NCBI RefSeq assembly: GCF_040802235.1
Contig: NC_133158.1
Coordinates: forward strand, 167,001,401 to 167,065,400
Reading direction: 5' to 3'
Source of the DNA: Manis javanica
Taxonomy: Eukaryota > Chordata > Mammalia > Pholidota > Manidae
Length of the DNA: 64,000 nucleotides
Made by a program: the position numbers and the translations under genes. How positions within the stretch are numbered: the stretch's first letter is position 1; each line of letters begins with the position of its first letter. Below the pieces are notes generated by a model, which did no database searches, was not told the origin of the DNA, and was given only the letters and a program-made list of their open reading frames with translations. Positions 9,012 through 22,129 of the stretch are shown piece after piece.

Positions 9012-11529
9012 AATTAAAGAATTGCAAATACTTCGGAGCAGTTAACAATTCTTTCTACTCATCTCCACTTCTTTTCCATTAACCAGATTCTACTCTCAGC
9101 CCTTAGTGGGCTTCTCATCCTCATCTCTGATTTCCTGAGTTCCTCTCTTGTGTCTGTTTTTGTCTTCATCACTAGTACACGAGCTAATTACCTTCAAAAT
9201 CCTTCAAAGTTATAGCTTGTGTTGATGCTAATTTGGAAAACAATGATAAGATTTACATACAACACTCTTCTCTTAGTAATCATTGCCAAATATGAGACAA
9301 AATTATCAATCCATGTTGGCCAGAAGGTAACATTGAGCATACGTTTGGACGAATGCTAACAAGGCGAGTCAACATTCTCGCTTTTTTTCCTGGGGGCTGA
9401 TGCTTGCAGAGGGGTAAGCTTTCTCCAGGCAGGGCAACCCAACCTCCCGAATCCAGCCAAATAAACCTTTCTGTCCTTTCTTCAGGCTGAGTGGATGTAG
9501 ACAGACTCAAGGACCAGAGAAGAGAGATCCATGTCCGTCTCCATGGTCAGATCCAAGGGACATCTTCTAGTTGCTTTCTGTTGACCCTTGAGAATTACCT
9601 AGGATATTCTTAAAGCTATATGCATTCTGGATCCCTGAGGAAAAAGTTGCAGGGGCAAGTGGGTATTTGCAAATGTGCTGGTGAGATCAAGCTGCAGACA
9701 TCTACATGTGGGAAAGTGAATCCAACCATTCAGCGTGGCTGGGGTAGAAGCAGACCTAGGCATGCTGAGCAGAGGCATCCTGGCCAGGCCTGCTTGAAAT
9801 GTCAGTCTTGGCCACCTCATTGCCTTTTCCCCTGGAGGCACTGTGGGCATTGTGCCCTTTTGGTGCCAGCAGAGGAGGTGGATGGGAGAAACCTGACCCT
9901 TTATGCCATACACCCGGTGCAGCTGATGCAGCCTGGATTCTCTTGCCAGACCTGACTGGCCTCCCTCTCTGTCCCAGGCGGCATTAAGAAGATGGATTTC
10001 TGTTACCCATCCCTAATAGGAGGCTATAATGGCTGTGAGGGAGACACCTGGCTTGTGGACACTTTTACGGGTGCCAGTTGCTTTGGGGGAGAGCACTTGA
10101 CAGGGAGCCAGGTAAGGTTGTCTAGCTTCTTGCTTTTCTGTGTTCTCTTCTCTCCTCTCCTTCTCTTTCCTCCCCCTTCTCTCTGATCCTCCATTTTCTT
10201 CACTCCTCCCGCTCCCCATTATCTGCTTCATGGTCTGAAAATGCCCCATGTAGAAGAGATTCAGAACCACTTCTGGCTTTGGAGGCAGATGGCCTTTCCC
10301 CTAGATTCTCCCTGTCCCCTGCCAAGGGGTCATGTCGGGGCTGGGCCTCTGCACCAGCAGTGGAGGCTCCCAGGCTTCCCTGGGACACCCCAAGGTGACC
10401 CTCAGGCTCAGTTGCCTGCAAGCATTTCTTCCCCGAGACGGAGGAGGGAGTAGAGAGCTCGGTCATCCCAGGAACTTCAGGGTCCCAGGAGCTCAGGTTA
10501 ACTGTGACTCAGTTTATGCCCCTGGAAGCCTTTTGGGAGGAGGAAAAGGGAGTTTGCCTTCTGGTAGGTGAAACCAGCTTTCTAGGCTGGTGCTACCAAG
10601 GCACTTTGGTCAGTGAACCTTTCCTGGGACAAGCTCTCCAGACCTCAAAGCATAGATGGCAGCTGGGGCCCTTCTTTTCCATATCCCAGGGTCTTCCAGC
10701 GGTGCCCAGACTCTTGCCAGCCCCAGCCTCCTGCCAGTGCCCACGTGCCTAGGGACAACAGGGCTGCAGGAGGTCATGGGCTGGCCAGGAGGAGAGCGAC
10801 TGCAGCCCAACCCCACGCTGTAAGACCCTGCTTCTGTTTGTTGCCTGCATTACTCAGGAGCTGAGCCAAGGCCTCAGGGAAGACAGGGGAGCCGGCCATC
10901 CCCTACAGGTGGGCCAGTAGGTGAGCTCCTTACCGCGGAGCCAGTCTCTCTCTTGAGGAGCCTGCAGTGCTCATTCTGCATGACAGGGCTGGGAGGGACC
11001 TTTGGAGGCCAATCCAGTCACTCTCTTAGCCCAGGAAAAACGGCACGCAAAGAGGCCAAGTCTGTTTTGAGCATTAAGTTCTAGGTGCTGCTGTTATTTA
11101 TTAGCAGGTAGGGGTGGGGGAAAAGCCAGGTGCATCTGGCCCGCCACCCCCGTCCCAGGAGTCACCATCTCCATGAGCACCATATTTAAAATCATAACTC
11201 AGAACAGAGAGGGCTCTGCACAAGGGACCCTGCCTGTCCTTCCCACCTCACGTATGGCACTTTCAGCTCTTTACTCCTTGCGCATCAGCCTTCAGCCCCA
11301 CTGCCCGCCCTCCTGACACTTCTGTTTACTTCCCCTGGTGAATGTCACATCCTCACAGACGCCCTCTGGAGTGGCCCTGGGGGCTGTAGTGCTCCCCCCC
11401 CCCCCCCGACAGCCACCCCCTGCCACGGGGTGCTTGCTCTCTGCGGGGTTCTTGTGGCATCCTCCGAGATGATCTGACTTCCTGTATTTGTTCAGTTTTT
11501 TTGTGAGGAGGGTCTGTCTCTTCTATAAT
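9012..11529. other. Unique sequence, no gene recognised
   Basis: GC content rises from left to right. Overlapping ORFs of 60-111 codons occur on both strands (for example 9599-9955 and 10200-10864), but none has a recognisable domain, a consistent splice frame or a promoter. A run of 14 C residues lies at 11394-11407. Confidence 0.4.
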
Positions 11530-11640
11530 TTCACATCCATGGGAACAGGGACTTGGTCTTCTTGTCAGTTTCCCCTATGCCCAGCATGGAATAGGTGCTC
11601 AGAAATACATGCTCAATACACCACTGACTAATAGCAGGAA
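11530..11640 (+). repeat. L2 3'-end fragment
   Basis: Matches the L2 tail pattern: 'gggaacagggacttggtctt', 'tcccctatgcccagcatgga', 'taggtgctcagaaatacatg'. High divergence; boundaries approximate. Confidence 0.55.
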
Positions 11641-11782
11641 TAGGGAGCCTTGCCTCGTGACTGTAGAGGATTCCGGTGGGGTGTTAAGCACCACCCTCTA
11701 GGCACAATTCCCACCGGCATGCCCTGGGACATCGTTTCCTAATTGACAGCACCCCCCTCCCCCCATTGTGGGGTTGTGTTAG

Positions 11783-12085
11783 TTCACAAATTGGCTTCTG
11801 TACACAGAGGGCTTGGAGAGACTGAGGGGAGGCAGACCACTCCAGGTTGGTAGGTGACAGGTATAATAAGCAAGGGAACTTACATTCAAGGCTTGTTTTG
11901 TGCAGCTACAAGATGACTAGATCTCTTCACCCCCTACCCAAATCATAAAAGTTTATACAGAGGCCTTAATGGGTTCAGTCATGTATACTGTCCAGATGGT
12001 GTCAACAGCAGCTTTCTCTCTCAAGGCTGCATCCTTGAAACGGCTCCCGCTGTAGGAACAGTGAGCGGAACTTACATTCCAAGGA
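11783..12085 (-). repeat. Interspersed repeat, copy 1 of a pair (probable LTR)
   Basis: Strong co-linear similarity to 54320-54612: shared blocks include 'ttcacaaattggc', 'cacagagggc', 'gcaagggaacttac', 'aaaagtttata', 'ggttcagtca.gtatact', 'ctgcatccttgaaa' and 'ttccaagga'. In reverse orientation 'gcctctgtataaacttt' could be a TATA region, so an LTR on the minus strand is my best guess. I do not recognise the family by name. Confidence 0.6.
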
Positions 12086-14214
12086 CAGGCAACTGGGCGG
12101 GGACTGGCGAGGGGACTTCATTGCTCAAGTCCAGCTTGCAGGTCAGCCTTGAGCTCTTAATGACTTCCTCCAACAGGCAGATGTCACCTCTTGTTTTCTT
12201 CTCCAGGTTCTCTGGGTAGTACTGGTATCCACATTCCTGCTCCTTCCTTATGCTAAGTCACATAGCCAAGAACTGATACAAACAATTTACTATCCAATTT
12301 AGCATGCAAACTTGAAACTTCATTCTTAACTCAAGTCAGTATAATGGCATACTACAATGCTAATGTAACAGAGAGGAAAATCACTTTATTAGTCAATAAA
12401 TACCTTTTAAGGAGAGTGAGTCTTGTAAGATGAAAGATGCTTTTATTCCACTAAACCCCTTGATGGGCTCTTGTCACATGGGCAGCCGAGTGCTGAGGCA
12501 GCCAGTGAGGGCAGCTGGAGGTCTTTGAAAAACAGGGATGTGCAGTGTTCTCTCTGAGGCTCTTTGTATTTCTGCAAAGTAAGTATCTCCTTCATCACTG
12601 CTGAATCCTCGGTGGTCTACCTCACACACAAGTGGAGTGTGAGAGGTGGGTGTGTGCGTGAGGAGAGAGGAGCCGAGTCTGTCTGGGTCAGTCTGGTGCC
12701 TAGCGGAGATGCTGTGACAGTCAAGCATTATACTTGTGAAGCAGAAACAGGACGTGGGGGTCAGAAGTGGAAACCCTTATGCCCTGCCTATGTTTCCTCA
12801 GCTCTAGCCCTGCAGGCGCAGTGGCCTGACCTCCAGCTGCCAGCTCTGGGGCCCAGGGGCTTTCCCTGGGACCTCAGGGGGCTGCCCTGCCCAGACTCAT
12901 GCAGCTGCAAGTGCTGAGGGGCTGATGCTCTCCACCCTGGCAGCCTGATGAGAGCCGGTGCATGAATAAAGACCTCAGCTTCCTTGCCCCTTGGCTGGGA
13001 TGACTCTTAGGTGTGTGTTCTACACTGGCTTCCTGAGTTTCCCCACAGGATTAATCTTCAGACACCCCTGGTGGTGACTGGCTTGATAATATTCTGTTAT
13101 TGGCTGTTTCTCCCTCATTGTCTTGTTTCCCCATTCACCTATCCATGTTTCATTCCCCTTCTGTCCTAGTGAGGTCCCCGGAAGCAGAGCCTGGAACAGG
13201 GTCTTGTTCTCATGGCTTAGTCACAGAGCGCTGTCAGGGAAGAGGAGGGAGTCTGTGGGATGGGGCCAGGGAAGGAGATGAGCAAAGCGGTGGTCTTGGC
13301 TGGAGACTGGCTTCAGTCTGATCTCTTGGGGTGCTCTGGAGCATAAAGAATGCCACAGAGTTGGTCCTCACTGGAGTCATGGGAACCTCCCTTTTGAATC
13401 CCTATTTCCTGAGGACCTCCCCTAAGGCTAGGGTGGGCAAGCATATCCTCCAGCTGAGGCAGTGCCCATTTTGCCAAAGTCAGTGCTCCAGAAAAGGGCT
13501 CTGCTGTGAGTTGTTGGTGGCCAGCACATACAGCTGGAGGTTGGGTGCACCAGGTAGCAAAGGGGAGCATCCTGTGTACCTCCTCGCATTCTAATCATTA
13601 TCTCAAGGTCTGATTCTAGGATATGAAAGAGAGAATTGCCTGGATCTCCAGGAGAAGGGAGACCCCAAACCTCTTGATAGTGTATCTACATTCCCAGTTG
13701 TCCATTAGGTACTGGTGGCTATTTTGGATAATTGGGGGGAAGGGTTATTCAGAAAACAACCCCTTCTTTCTCCATCATTCTTCCTGTGTAGAACGGTACC
13801 TCTCCTCCTGGAGTGACCTAGCATCTCTTTACCAGCCTATGGTCATTCAGCTGTGGATATGGTCTTTCTGCCTGTTCTGACCACTCTTCTTTGCATCAGG
13901 TCTATGCAGTGAGCACTAACAGCTGAAAGGGCAAAATTGACATGGCCAGTTGCTTCCTAAGCATGCCGGCTACCTACTCATTAGTCTGTGGGCAGAGATA
14001 TCGTGGTGGTATAGGCCTGGGTCTCTGACCCACCTCCTCTGCATGGTGGCCTGGCCTCTCTGGGATGCTCTCACCACCCACCCACCTCTGGGGCCTCAAT
14101 ACCTGCCTAATCCTTGCCAACCCCTCGCCCCAGAGAGCCAGATTGTGTTTCTCATAGTTCCAGTGAGCAGCTGGTTGGGGTAGAAACATAGCACACCATA
14201 CATTTTCTAACCTC
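12086..14214. other. Unique sequence, no gene recognised
   Basis: Contains several ORFs of 70-117 codons on both strands without homology that I recognise. The longest, at 12564-12917 plus, has low-complexity composition and no initiation or splice context. Confidence 0.4.
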
Positions 14215-14515
14215 TTACTAAAAAGGTAAAAGAACAGGTGAAATTCATTTTAATATAATCCAACATAATGTATTAAACTTTTTAATCAATATAAAAACAT
14301 GCAATAATTTCAATATATAATCAATATATATATTTCACTTTTGGTAATGATCAGTGAGCTTTTTAATATTTTTTCATACTAAATCCTTGAAAGCTGGTAT
14401 AAATTCCAGTATATTTTATACACATTTCAGTTTGGATTAGCTACCTATCTAATGCTTAACGGGCATGTGGTTAATGGGCATGACAGCCAACCTTGCCGAC
14501 CTGTGGCTCATCTAT
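14215..14515. repeat. Probable DNA-transposon fossil
   Basis: The AT-rich stretch 'acaggtgaaattcatttta' ... 'ttttcatactaaatccttga' ... 'cagtttggattagctacc' ... 'gggcatgtggttaatgggc' resembles an ancient mammalian non-autonomous DNA element containing the 'agccacatgtggctagtgg' block. The family is from memory and boundaries are unclear. Confidence 0.3.
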
Positions 14516-15359
14516 TCATTGTTAGAAAAGCCAACCGTTCTGAATTCTAATTTTTCAAATGGAAGATTTCAGAAGACAAGAAGTGAAAACAGAAATTTAA
14601 CCAGCATACTTTCTATTGCACTACTGAGTCCTTGGCAGAGGTGTTAAAAAAGGCACCCGTTTTGCGCTGACCTCCTTGAAAAATACCTGTGGACTTTATC
14701 ATTAATAAGTCCCTTTGGTTCTCACTCTCCAATTAGTTGTGTGGTCAGCTAATAGTATTTTGATCTGGACTGTATTTCCTGTTATAAGGATGAGCATTTC
14801 ATATCTTAGACTCTTTATGAAGAGCAAGATAAATTGCCTTCATTTCTTCTCCTTGATCAACCATATAAAGCACTTCATAAAGAGGATGATCAGATATTGC
14901 ACTCTCAAGTGCCTGCTAACTGACTTTTGAGCAAGATATATATTCACTTCATTTTTCAGATGGGTAAACCAAGGATTTGAGCAATTACTGCACTTGTCCA
15001 ATTGACTCAATTTTCAAAAAATTTTAGAACCCAGAGTTTGCTTGATGGAGATACATGGAAATGGCTAGTATTGTGGTTTCTAAGTTTCACTTTTGGTAAA
15101 ATTCAATCCTTAAAACGATTGAATTTTGTGAAAAAAGGACTTTGTTTCCCTGCTGCCTCCCGGATTCATTGTATGCACTCAATAAATATTTTTGAGTAAA
15201 TGGATGAGTTTCACCATCTTTTCATTTCGTTTTATTTAGATGGTCATCACTTTACTGGTTGAAAAACATTTCTAAGTTTAATATTTTAAAACAATAGTTC
15301 CTCATATAAGCTTTTTTAAACAGCTAATTCTTTTTAGAGACAATTCAGATCAAATAAAA
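14516..15359. other. AT-rich sequence, no gene recognised
   Basis: No repeat or gene that I can support. It marks the start of a long AT-rich block that runs to about 22 kb. Confidence 0.3.
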
Positions 15360-16195
15360 AATACACTCATACATGCACACACACACATACTCATTTAACG
15401 GGAAATACAATACTGTTTTCTCTCATTTGTTCTGCAACTTCGCTTTTCACAGAATGCTTGGTTTTGAAGATCTACTCACATTAAGCACAAATAGTTCCAC
15501 ATCGCTTGTTTTACTCTTGAATAATATTTAGTCGTATGGTTGGATCATAGTTTAGTCATTTCCTTAATTAATAGTATTCTCAATTTTTTTTCTATTTCAA
15601 AATTTTCTGTGCTGAACATCTCTGCACACTGCTTCCTTAGCTTTTTCTCTAGGTTAATGTTGAGCAGTGAAACAGCAGTTCATAGAAGTGCCCAATTTAA
15701 GATTTTAAAGATACTGCCAAAATGCCTTACAGGATAAAACTGCAATTTGTACTTTTACTGTCCATCTGCCCACATCCATGTCTACATTTAATATTAACAA
15801 AAATTTGTTTTACCAGCCTGTTGGGTGAAAAATTATAGTTCATTTTGAGGATGTAAACTTGGTATTTTAAGTATAATATACAAAATAATGAATATAATGT
15901 ACATATTAACATATATGCATGTAATCACATATAATCTATTAATACTTATCATTCAGCTGAATATTAGTATTGCCTTAGGAGCATCTTTTCAATAGTGCAT
16001 CAGTAATTCATTCATTTTTGCTCCTGTCTATGAATATACCACGACTTATTTTTTTGTTCTACAATGATGCACATTTGAGCTGTTTCCCATTTTTTCCTAT
16101 TATGAATTGTGCATCCATGAGCTTTTGTGGGTATATCTCCTGGTGCACATACGCAGAAGTGTTACTAAGGCAGACCTAGCTGTGAAATTGCTTAG
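15360..16195 (-). repeat. Old L1M 3' region
   Basis: Reverse-oriented L1 3' UTR-like sequence: 'ttgaataatatttagtcgtatgg', 'tctctgcacactgcttcctt', 'actgccaaaatgcc', and later 'gaatataccacgacttattt', 'ttatgaattgtgcatccatgag', 'gtgggtatatctcctggtgca'. It is the left part of an L1M interrupted at about 16200 by a MaLR LTR. Confidence 0.55.
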
Positions 16196-16199
16196 TCCT

Positions 16200-16640
16200 A
16201 GGGGATAGTGAAGATTGCTAATTGTCCACCCAAATCCATTCTCCCCATCTTCACACATGGCATCCAGCTAGACATCTTTCCCACCCTCCCTTTTAGTTAG
16301 GTCTGGTCATGGGACTAATTTTGCATCAGTGGAACCTAAGTAGCTTTGCATTTTGCTACTTTGGGATCAGATCTTAAGGCAATGGGTATACCTCCTTCAT
16401 GCTCTATTTTCTCTTCCTACTAGCCCAAACCCAAATGCAGTGATGACTCAGCTTCAGTTTGCACAAAATGACCAAGTCCCAAGTAATGGCAAAGCAATGT
16501 CTTAGAAAGAACTGGGTATACCTGAATGACCATGAAGATAAAAGTTGTGCCACTCATCAGGACAGTAAACTTTGGGACTGATAACGTCAGAGCAATCAAT
16601 TCTTTACCTTTAAGCCATTTCATTCTTCATATTTTGTTGT
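16200..16640 (-). repeat. MaLR-type LTR nested in L1M
   Basis: Blocks such as 'attgtccacccaaatccatt', 'aggtctggtcatgggactaa', 'cagtggaacctaagta', 'ttctcttcctactagccc' and 'gaatgaccatgaagataaaa' fit a diverged MLT1-type LTR in reverse orientation. L1-like sequence on both sides indicates insertion into an older L1. Confidence 0.5.
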
Positions 16641-17250
16641 ATCATCTTTATTATGGCAACCTGTACTTACTTTAATTACTACATAAGGAAGCACATGTTA
16701 AACTTCATGAAGTAATGACATACTCCTATTTAAAATATTTGAACCAACTGACACTCACACTAGCAATGTGTGAATTGCTCTATATCCTACCAACACTAGC
16801 AATTGTTTGGCTTTATTATTATTGCCTGTTGGCTGATAAGAATAATATCTTGGTATTGTTCTCACTTACAAATGAGATGGTGTACCTTTTCAGATATTGT
16901 TAGGTTGTTCATATTTCCTTTTATCTGAAATGTCTATTAAAATCTTTTGCCCTCTTTATTTAATACTTAGATTTTTTTTAATGTGGTCAAATACATATAA
17001 CATAAAATTTGTATTCTAATTAATTTAAATGGACAATTCAGTAGCATTATGTTCACAATACTGTGCAACCATCATCACTATTTCAACACCCTTTCATCAT
17101 CCAAACAGAAACTCTACCTATTAATAAATAATTCCCCATACCCTTTTTCCACAGTCCCTGGTAACCTCTGATCTACTTGCTGTCTCTTCTTACGCTAGAT
17201 ATGTCATTTAAACCAAAGCTTATACTATTTCTCTTTTTGTGTCCAGCTTA
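16641..17250 (-). repeat. Old L1M 3' region, continued
   Basis: Contains minus-strand L1 blocks: 'aattgctctatatcctacca', 'cagatattgttaggttgttc', then 'aatttaaatggacaattcag', 'tcacaatactgtgcaaccatc', 'gaaactctacctattaataa' and 'ccctggtaacctctgatctac'. The latter series is the familiar L1M 3' UTR. It directly abuts the U6 pseudogene at 17251. Confidence 0.65.
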
Positions 17251-17314
17251 AAAATATGGAATACTTCATGAATTTGGGTGTCATTTTTGCACAGGGGCCA
17301 TACTAATCTCTATA
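17251..17314 (-). pseudogene. U6 snRNA pseudogene fragment, fused to L1
   Basis: The minus strand reads as the 3' two-thirds of U6: 'gattagtatggcccctgtgc', then 'aatgacacccaaattcatga', then 'agtattccatattttt'. Canonical U6 ends 'gttccatatttt', so the 3' end including the U-tract is preserved at 17251, while the 5' third is missing or unrecognisable beyond about 17314. On the minus strand L1M 3' UTR sequence follows immediately (17250 leftwards). This is the arrangement of U6-L1 chimeras produced by template switching during reverse transcription. It has no Pol III gene integrity. Confidence 0.8.
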
Positions 17315-19260
17315 GGGTTCAACTGAATTGCTTTGAGGTCAGATAATGTGATCCATATGACAAATTATTTGGTCTTGGTTGAGATTTACTTTGTTGCCTG
17401 GAGAGTAGCCCAATTTTGCAATAGTTCTACTTGAGAATGTGCAATCATTAGTGATTGGGTGGGGTTCTTTATACCTCCACTAAATTAAGTCGGGTAGTTT
17501 TATTGTTCTAGTCTTCCACTTACCAATTTTCATCTGCTTGACCTATAAATAACCAAATGAGGTATATAAAAACTTTTCTCTTTAGTGATAGATTTGTTGA
17601 TTTCTCCTTGGAATTCTGCCTTTTCTTCTTTGTATAATTTGAGGTCATGCCTCAGGTGCATAGAAATTTAGAATCTGTATGTCTTCCTAAAAAATTATTC
17701 CTTTTGTTATTGTGTAGTGTTTCTTTTATTACTAATAATTCTTTTTTCTTAATGTTTAGTTTTATGGTATTAAACTAGCTATACCAGATTTTTAAAATTA
17801 ATATTTTCCTCATACATCTTTCTTATCCATTTACTTTGAAAATATATGTGAATCCTTAGGTTTTCAATGTGTTTCTTCCAATGTATATATTGGATTTTCT
17901 TAACCAATCTGATGGTTTGTCTTTTAAAATAATGAGTTTATTTCATTTATATTTATTGTGTTACTAATACATTTATTGGGATTATTAGTATATATTGATT
18001 TATTTCCATCATCTAATTTTTTGCAGTATGTATGCTGTTTTTATTTATTTATTTTTCTGTCTTGTCCTACTTTCCATTGTACTGATTAAGTTTCATTGTT
18101 CTCCCTTCCTCCTACTGCTTATCAGGAAACGGTTGTCCTTAACATATTAAAGCATGGTTGACTTCATAACATCTAAAACTATCCAATATATTTACTTGTC
18201 TCCAAAATGGTACCAGTGTTTTAGAAAACTTTTAGCCTTTTAATTCATATCTTAGATGCTGTGTTCTTATTCAGTATTTTAGTGTGATACTGCTTTTAGA
18301 AACCCCAAAGATTTACCTGCACGTTTACCAGTTCCTTTATTCATTATTGTTTCTTTCATCTTTCTTTGCTCTTCTGAGTTTATTTCCCTTATTCACAAGC
18401 TGTTTCTTTTAGTAGATCTCAGAGATAGTATTTTGGTGGGAAACTCTTTAGTTTTGCATGAAATGTCTTTATTTTGTTTTCAGTCTTGAAACAAATTTAA
18501 CTGGATATAGATTTTAGGTTACATGAAGTTTCAGCTTAATAGTTATTTTCTTTCTGTGCTTAACATTTTGCTGCTTAGAGGACTAATTGTCATTTCTTAG
18601 AAGTAACTTTTCATTCCTCTGATTACTTGTAAGACTTTTTCTGTCTTTGGTGTCACGAAATTTCATTATAATTTGTCTAGTCATGAATATTTTTTCTTTA
18701 TTCTTGAATCTGTGCTTCCTGAATCTGAGTAATTCATTTCCTTCATCTATTTTGGGAATTTATCGGCCATTTTCTCATAATATTGCTTATCCCCCCACCC
18801 CTGCTTCTTTATGTTACTTCCTCTTAGTATTTAAAAAAAATATATAGCCTTCTTTTGCTTCATCTGTATTTCTCAACTTCTTTTAATGTTTTATATCTCT
18901 TTACTTTTCTGTGTTTCTTAGATTTAACTTGAAGCTCAGTAACCTCTCAGGCATATTTAACCTCTTAAACCCATCTGTTCAGTTTTTAATTTCCTTTTCT
19001 ATGTGGTTCTTTATCAACTTTATAGATTCTGTTTCTACAGTGTCTTATTATTTTAAATATTGATATTTAAGAGACTTTCTCTGATAGTTCTATTTTATGA
19101 AAGGTCTACTCCTGTCTGTTTTGTCTGCTGAATTTTGTTCATGGTAGATTATTTGTGTTCTATAATTTTGGATTGGAGTTCATGTTTGACAGGGCTTTTA
19201 TTTGTGGAAATCTTCCATAAGGTGTGTTTTTGCACTTCCTTCTACCAATCTACTTATAGC
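17315..19260 (-). repeat. Old L1 ORF/endonuclease-region fragments
   Basis: Minus-strand L1 blocks include 'gaattgctttgaggtcagat', 'gtggggttctttatacctcc', 'ttgttgatttctccttggaa' and 'ttattgtgttactaatac', corresponding to the ORF1-ORF2 junction and early ORF2 part of mammalian L1. They are strongly decayed with no usable ORF. Boundaries within this AT-rich stretch are uncertain. Confidence 0.45.
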
Positions 19261-22129
19261 TAATTTTTTTCAATTGAGTTATTGGCTTAGGAGATCTGTG
19301 ATCAAGTCAGTATAAATTTGAACTCAAATCCATGTAAATGAGGGCCTGCGATAAGAATTCTGAGGGGAGATTATTTATTTTCACACCCTGAGCCCAGGCT
19401 GAGACTCAAGCTTCCTTTTTCTTCTCTGTGACAGTGGGTAAATTTTTCTCTCATTCTTTCAATGAAGGTGCTGTAATTTGAGGCCTCAGCTTTATGCAGG
19501 GGTCTCCATTCCAATTATCTATCTTGGACTCACTCGAAGCCTTGTTTCCAATTGATGTACATTAAAATTCAGGCCATTAGATTTTCCACACCAGGGATTA
19601 ATCCTTACACACACTGCAGTATAAGCTCCCACACTTACCATTCTGGATTTTAGAACTTTGTTTCCTTGAGTACTTCTTTGTTTCCAGGCTTTTGGGGAGA
19701 CTTCTTATGGGCAGTGCAACATACAGAAAACAAGCCATTTTCCATATCATCGAGTTTGTCTAGATGTACTTAGCAAGAGTTTAGCATGTTAACCTGTAAT
19801 ACTACCACAATGCAAGTTATTCTTTTACTATTTAATTATTTTTCCCTTTGTGTTAGGTACTATATATAATGATATCATTTTTTAGCCAGAGTCTTTTTAA
19901 TCAAAAAGATTCCATTCATACACATTTGTTGTTGGAAATGATTTATGTAATTTCTTAGAAATTCTTACTGTTTAAACACATAACTTCCCTTCTGTTTATT
20001 TAATTCTTTTTCATTTCCTTTTTTTCAGCCATATGGGTTGTATTTTGTTTTTATGTTCTCTGGTATTTTCAAAAGCATGTATACTTCTTTAAAGCATATT
20101 TGTGAAAACTTTTAATTACTTAAAACTTTTTAAACAACCTATAACTATTTTAAACCAATTTCAATATTTGTAAGAATCAAACATTACAAAAAAAAAGCTT
20201 CCTATGTGGACAAGGAATTTCATATAACTTTGCTCACCCTCCTTACATTCCCCTTCTCTTTGGTCTCAATATAATTTCAGCTATTACAGTTAGGTTTTCA
20301 TAATTAGAGTTTTAACAACATGTATATTCTTCATTGGGATTACTTTTGACATTTTAATTCAGTTTAAAAGCAGTTTACAAACATTTAGACTTCTATTTTA
20401 ATTAATTTTTTTGCTTACTACAAAACCTCCTATTTGTCATTTGGAATACATTTTCAAGTAATTTTTTTCCTAAACTGTTGCAAATTTTCTGAGACCTGAA
20501 AATATCTTTTGCTTTCAGCCTACTGGAAATATATTTTTTTGTGTCACAAATTTCCCCTTATAAAACTCTGTAGCTCTGGTTCCATTTTCTTTTGAATTAG
20601 TGGTAGGAAGTTCACAGTACTTACTCTACTGTAGGTGATCTATTTTTCTATGTGCCTATTTGTGTGTGGTCTTGGATAGATGTAATTTCTTTAAAATATT
20701 CACATGGTTCAAAACATTGCCTAGGTATGACTATTAGGTCTTTATTCAGTTAAGAAAAGTTCTTGTATAGTTTTGCCATTACTTTTGTACTGGTATCTCT
20801 TTTAGGAACTCTAAACTCTTAACAAATGCATCTAGGGACTCTTTCAGGTCCCCAGCCCCTTGCAAGCACTGACGCAATTTTATATATGTTATGTCTCCAT
20901 TTTCTGTTTTCCATATGCTTTGTATTCTCTCTCGGTGTTTTTCCTTTTCTGTCTATTTTATATGCATTCTTGGTAAGGTTCTCCAGTTTGTCTGCGACAC
21001 CATCCATTCAATATTCAGCAGCCACAGACCTGCCCCTTACTGCCACATCAATATGGAGTTTTGCTCTGACACTGCATTTCTGTTTCCTTAAAACTCTTCT
21101 CTATTGCTTTCCTCTCCTTTCTCTCATTCTGTTGCCTTTTCTGCTTAACCTGTTTTTCTTGTCAGCTTGTTCCTTTCCCATGGAGTTTATCTACATGCAT
21201 GCCAAGAAGCTTCCTGAAAATGCCTCTTAACTCTGCAGAGCATCATTTTCCAAAAAGATGTCTGCCTTCTGGGTCTTGGTGGTGCTGTTTCTGCTCTTTA
21301 TTCTGCAGTGTTCTCATAGACCCCTGGGCTGACTTGACCCCTCTTTACCCCTCAGAGAAAGACTCAGTTTTTGCTGTTTTCTGCTTGGCAGGGCGAGCAG
21401 ATTGGTCTTGGGCTCTCCAGTCTCTCTGCTTGCTTGATGTTTGAATCACCTTTTTAGGCCTACACTGGAGGACCAGCCAGTGTCTGACTGCCTGTTGCCA
21501 ACAGGCTTCATCTAGTGTCTATATGCTCTTCTAAGGTGGCATCTTTCTGATTCCCTGGTGCTCTGACCTGATGTGTCACAGGAAAAACTACACTCCTGAA
21601 TCCTGTAGTTATTATGGTGACTGTTCCACCCTCTTGCCCATTCTTCACCTGCAGAGTGTACTGGGTCTTAATCAGCCCACCTGTATGCCCAATTATCTTG
21701 CTCATTTTTAGGTTCCTCCTGAGTGTATGAAGACCTATACTCGGGAGGGGAAGGGAAAGGAAGAGATGACCAGGGGAAACTATTTTTTGTTTGGTTGGAA
21801 GCTGAAGCAACTATGGTAATGGGCATTTATTCCATTCTCTGGTCAGTAAAGATCCTGGTGTCTGAGTCAGATCTTGACAGAGAGGAAATGGCAACATATC
21901 TTCCTAATATTTCCTTAAAGCAGGCTCTTTATAGAAGAGATCTTGGCACATGTCTTATGTGCACCTGATAGGTTTTTCTCCGTCTAGCTTCATCTGCCTT
22001 GTAAGTAAGTATTGTCACTTCCTTCCACATCCTGGCAATTAGTTTGTCTGTCAGTGTTCATCCACCTTGTTAGTGTGAGTCTTCATATTTGTCTGTATTT
22101 GCTGGGATATTTCTGGAGAGACAATTAGA
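19261..22129. other. AT-rich sequence, probably decayed repeats
   Basis: No gene is supported. A 134-codon ORF at 20826-21230 plus encodes a hydrophobic, T-rich-codon peptide, typical of chance ORFs in T-rich DNA. From about 21200 the base composition returns towards average. Confidence 0.35.

Noticed and set aside
20826-21230. 134-codon hydrophobic ORF that could look like a membrane protein
   Set aside because: Phe/Leu/Ser runs are expected from T-rich DNA; there is no promoter, splice or homology evidence.
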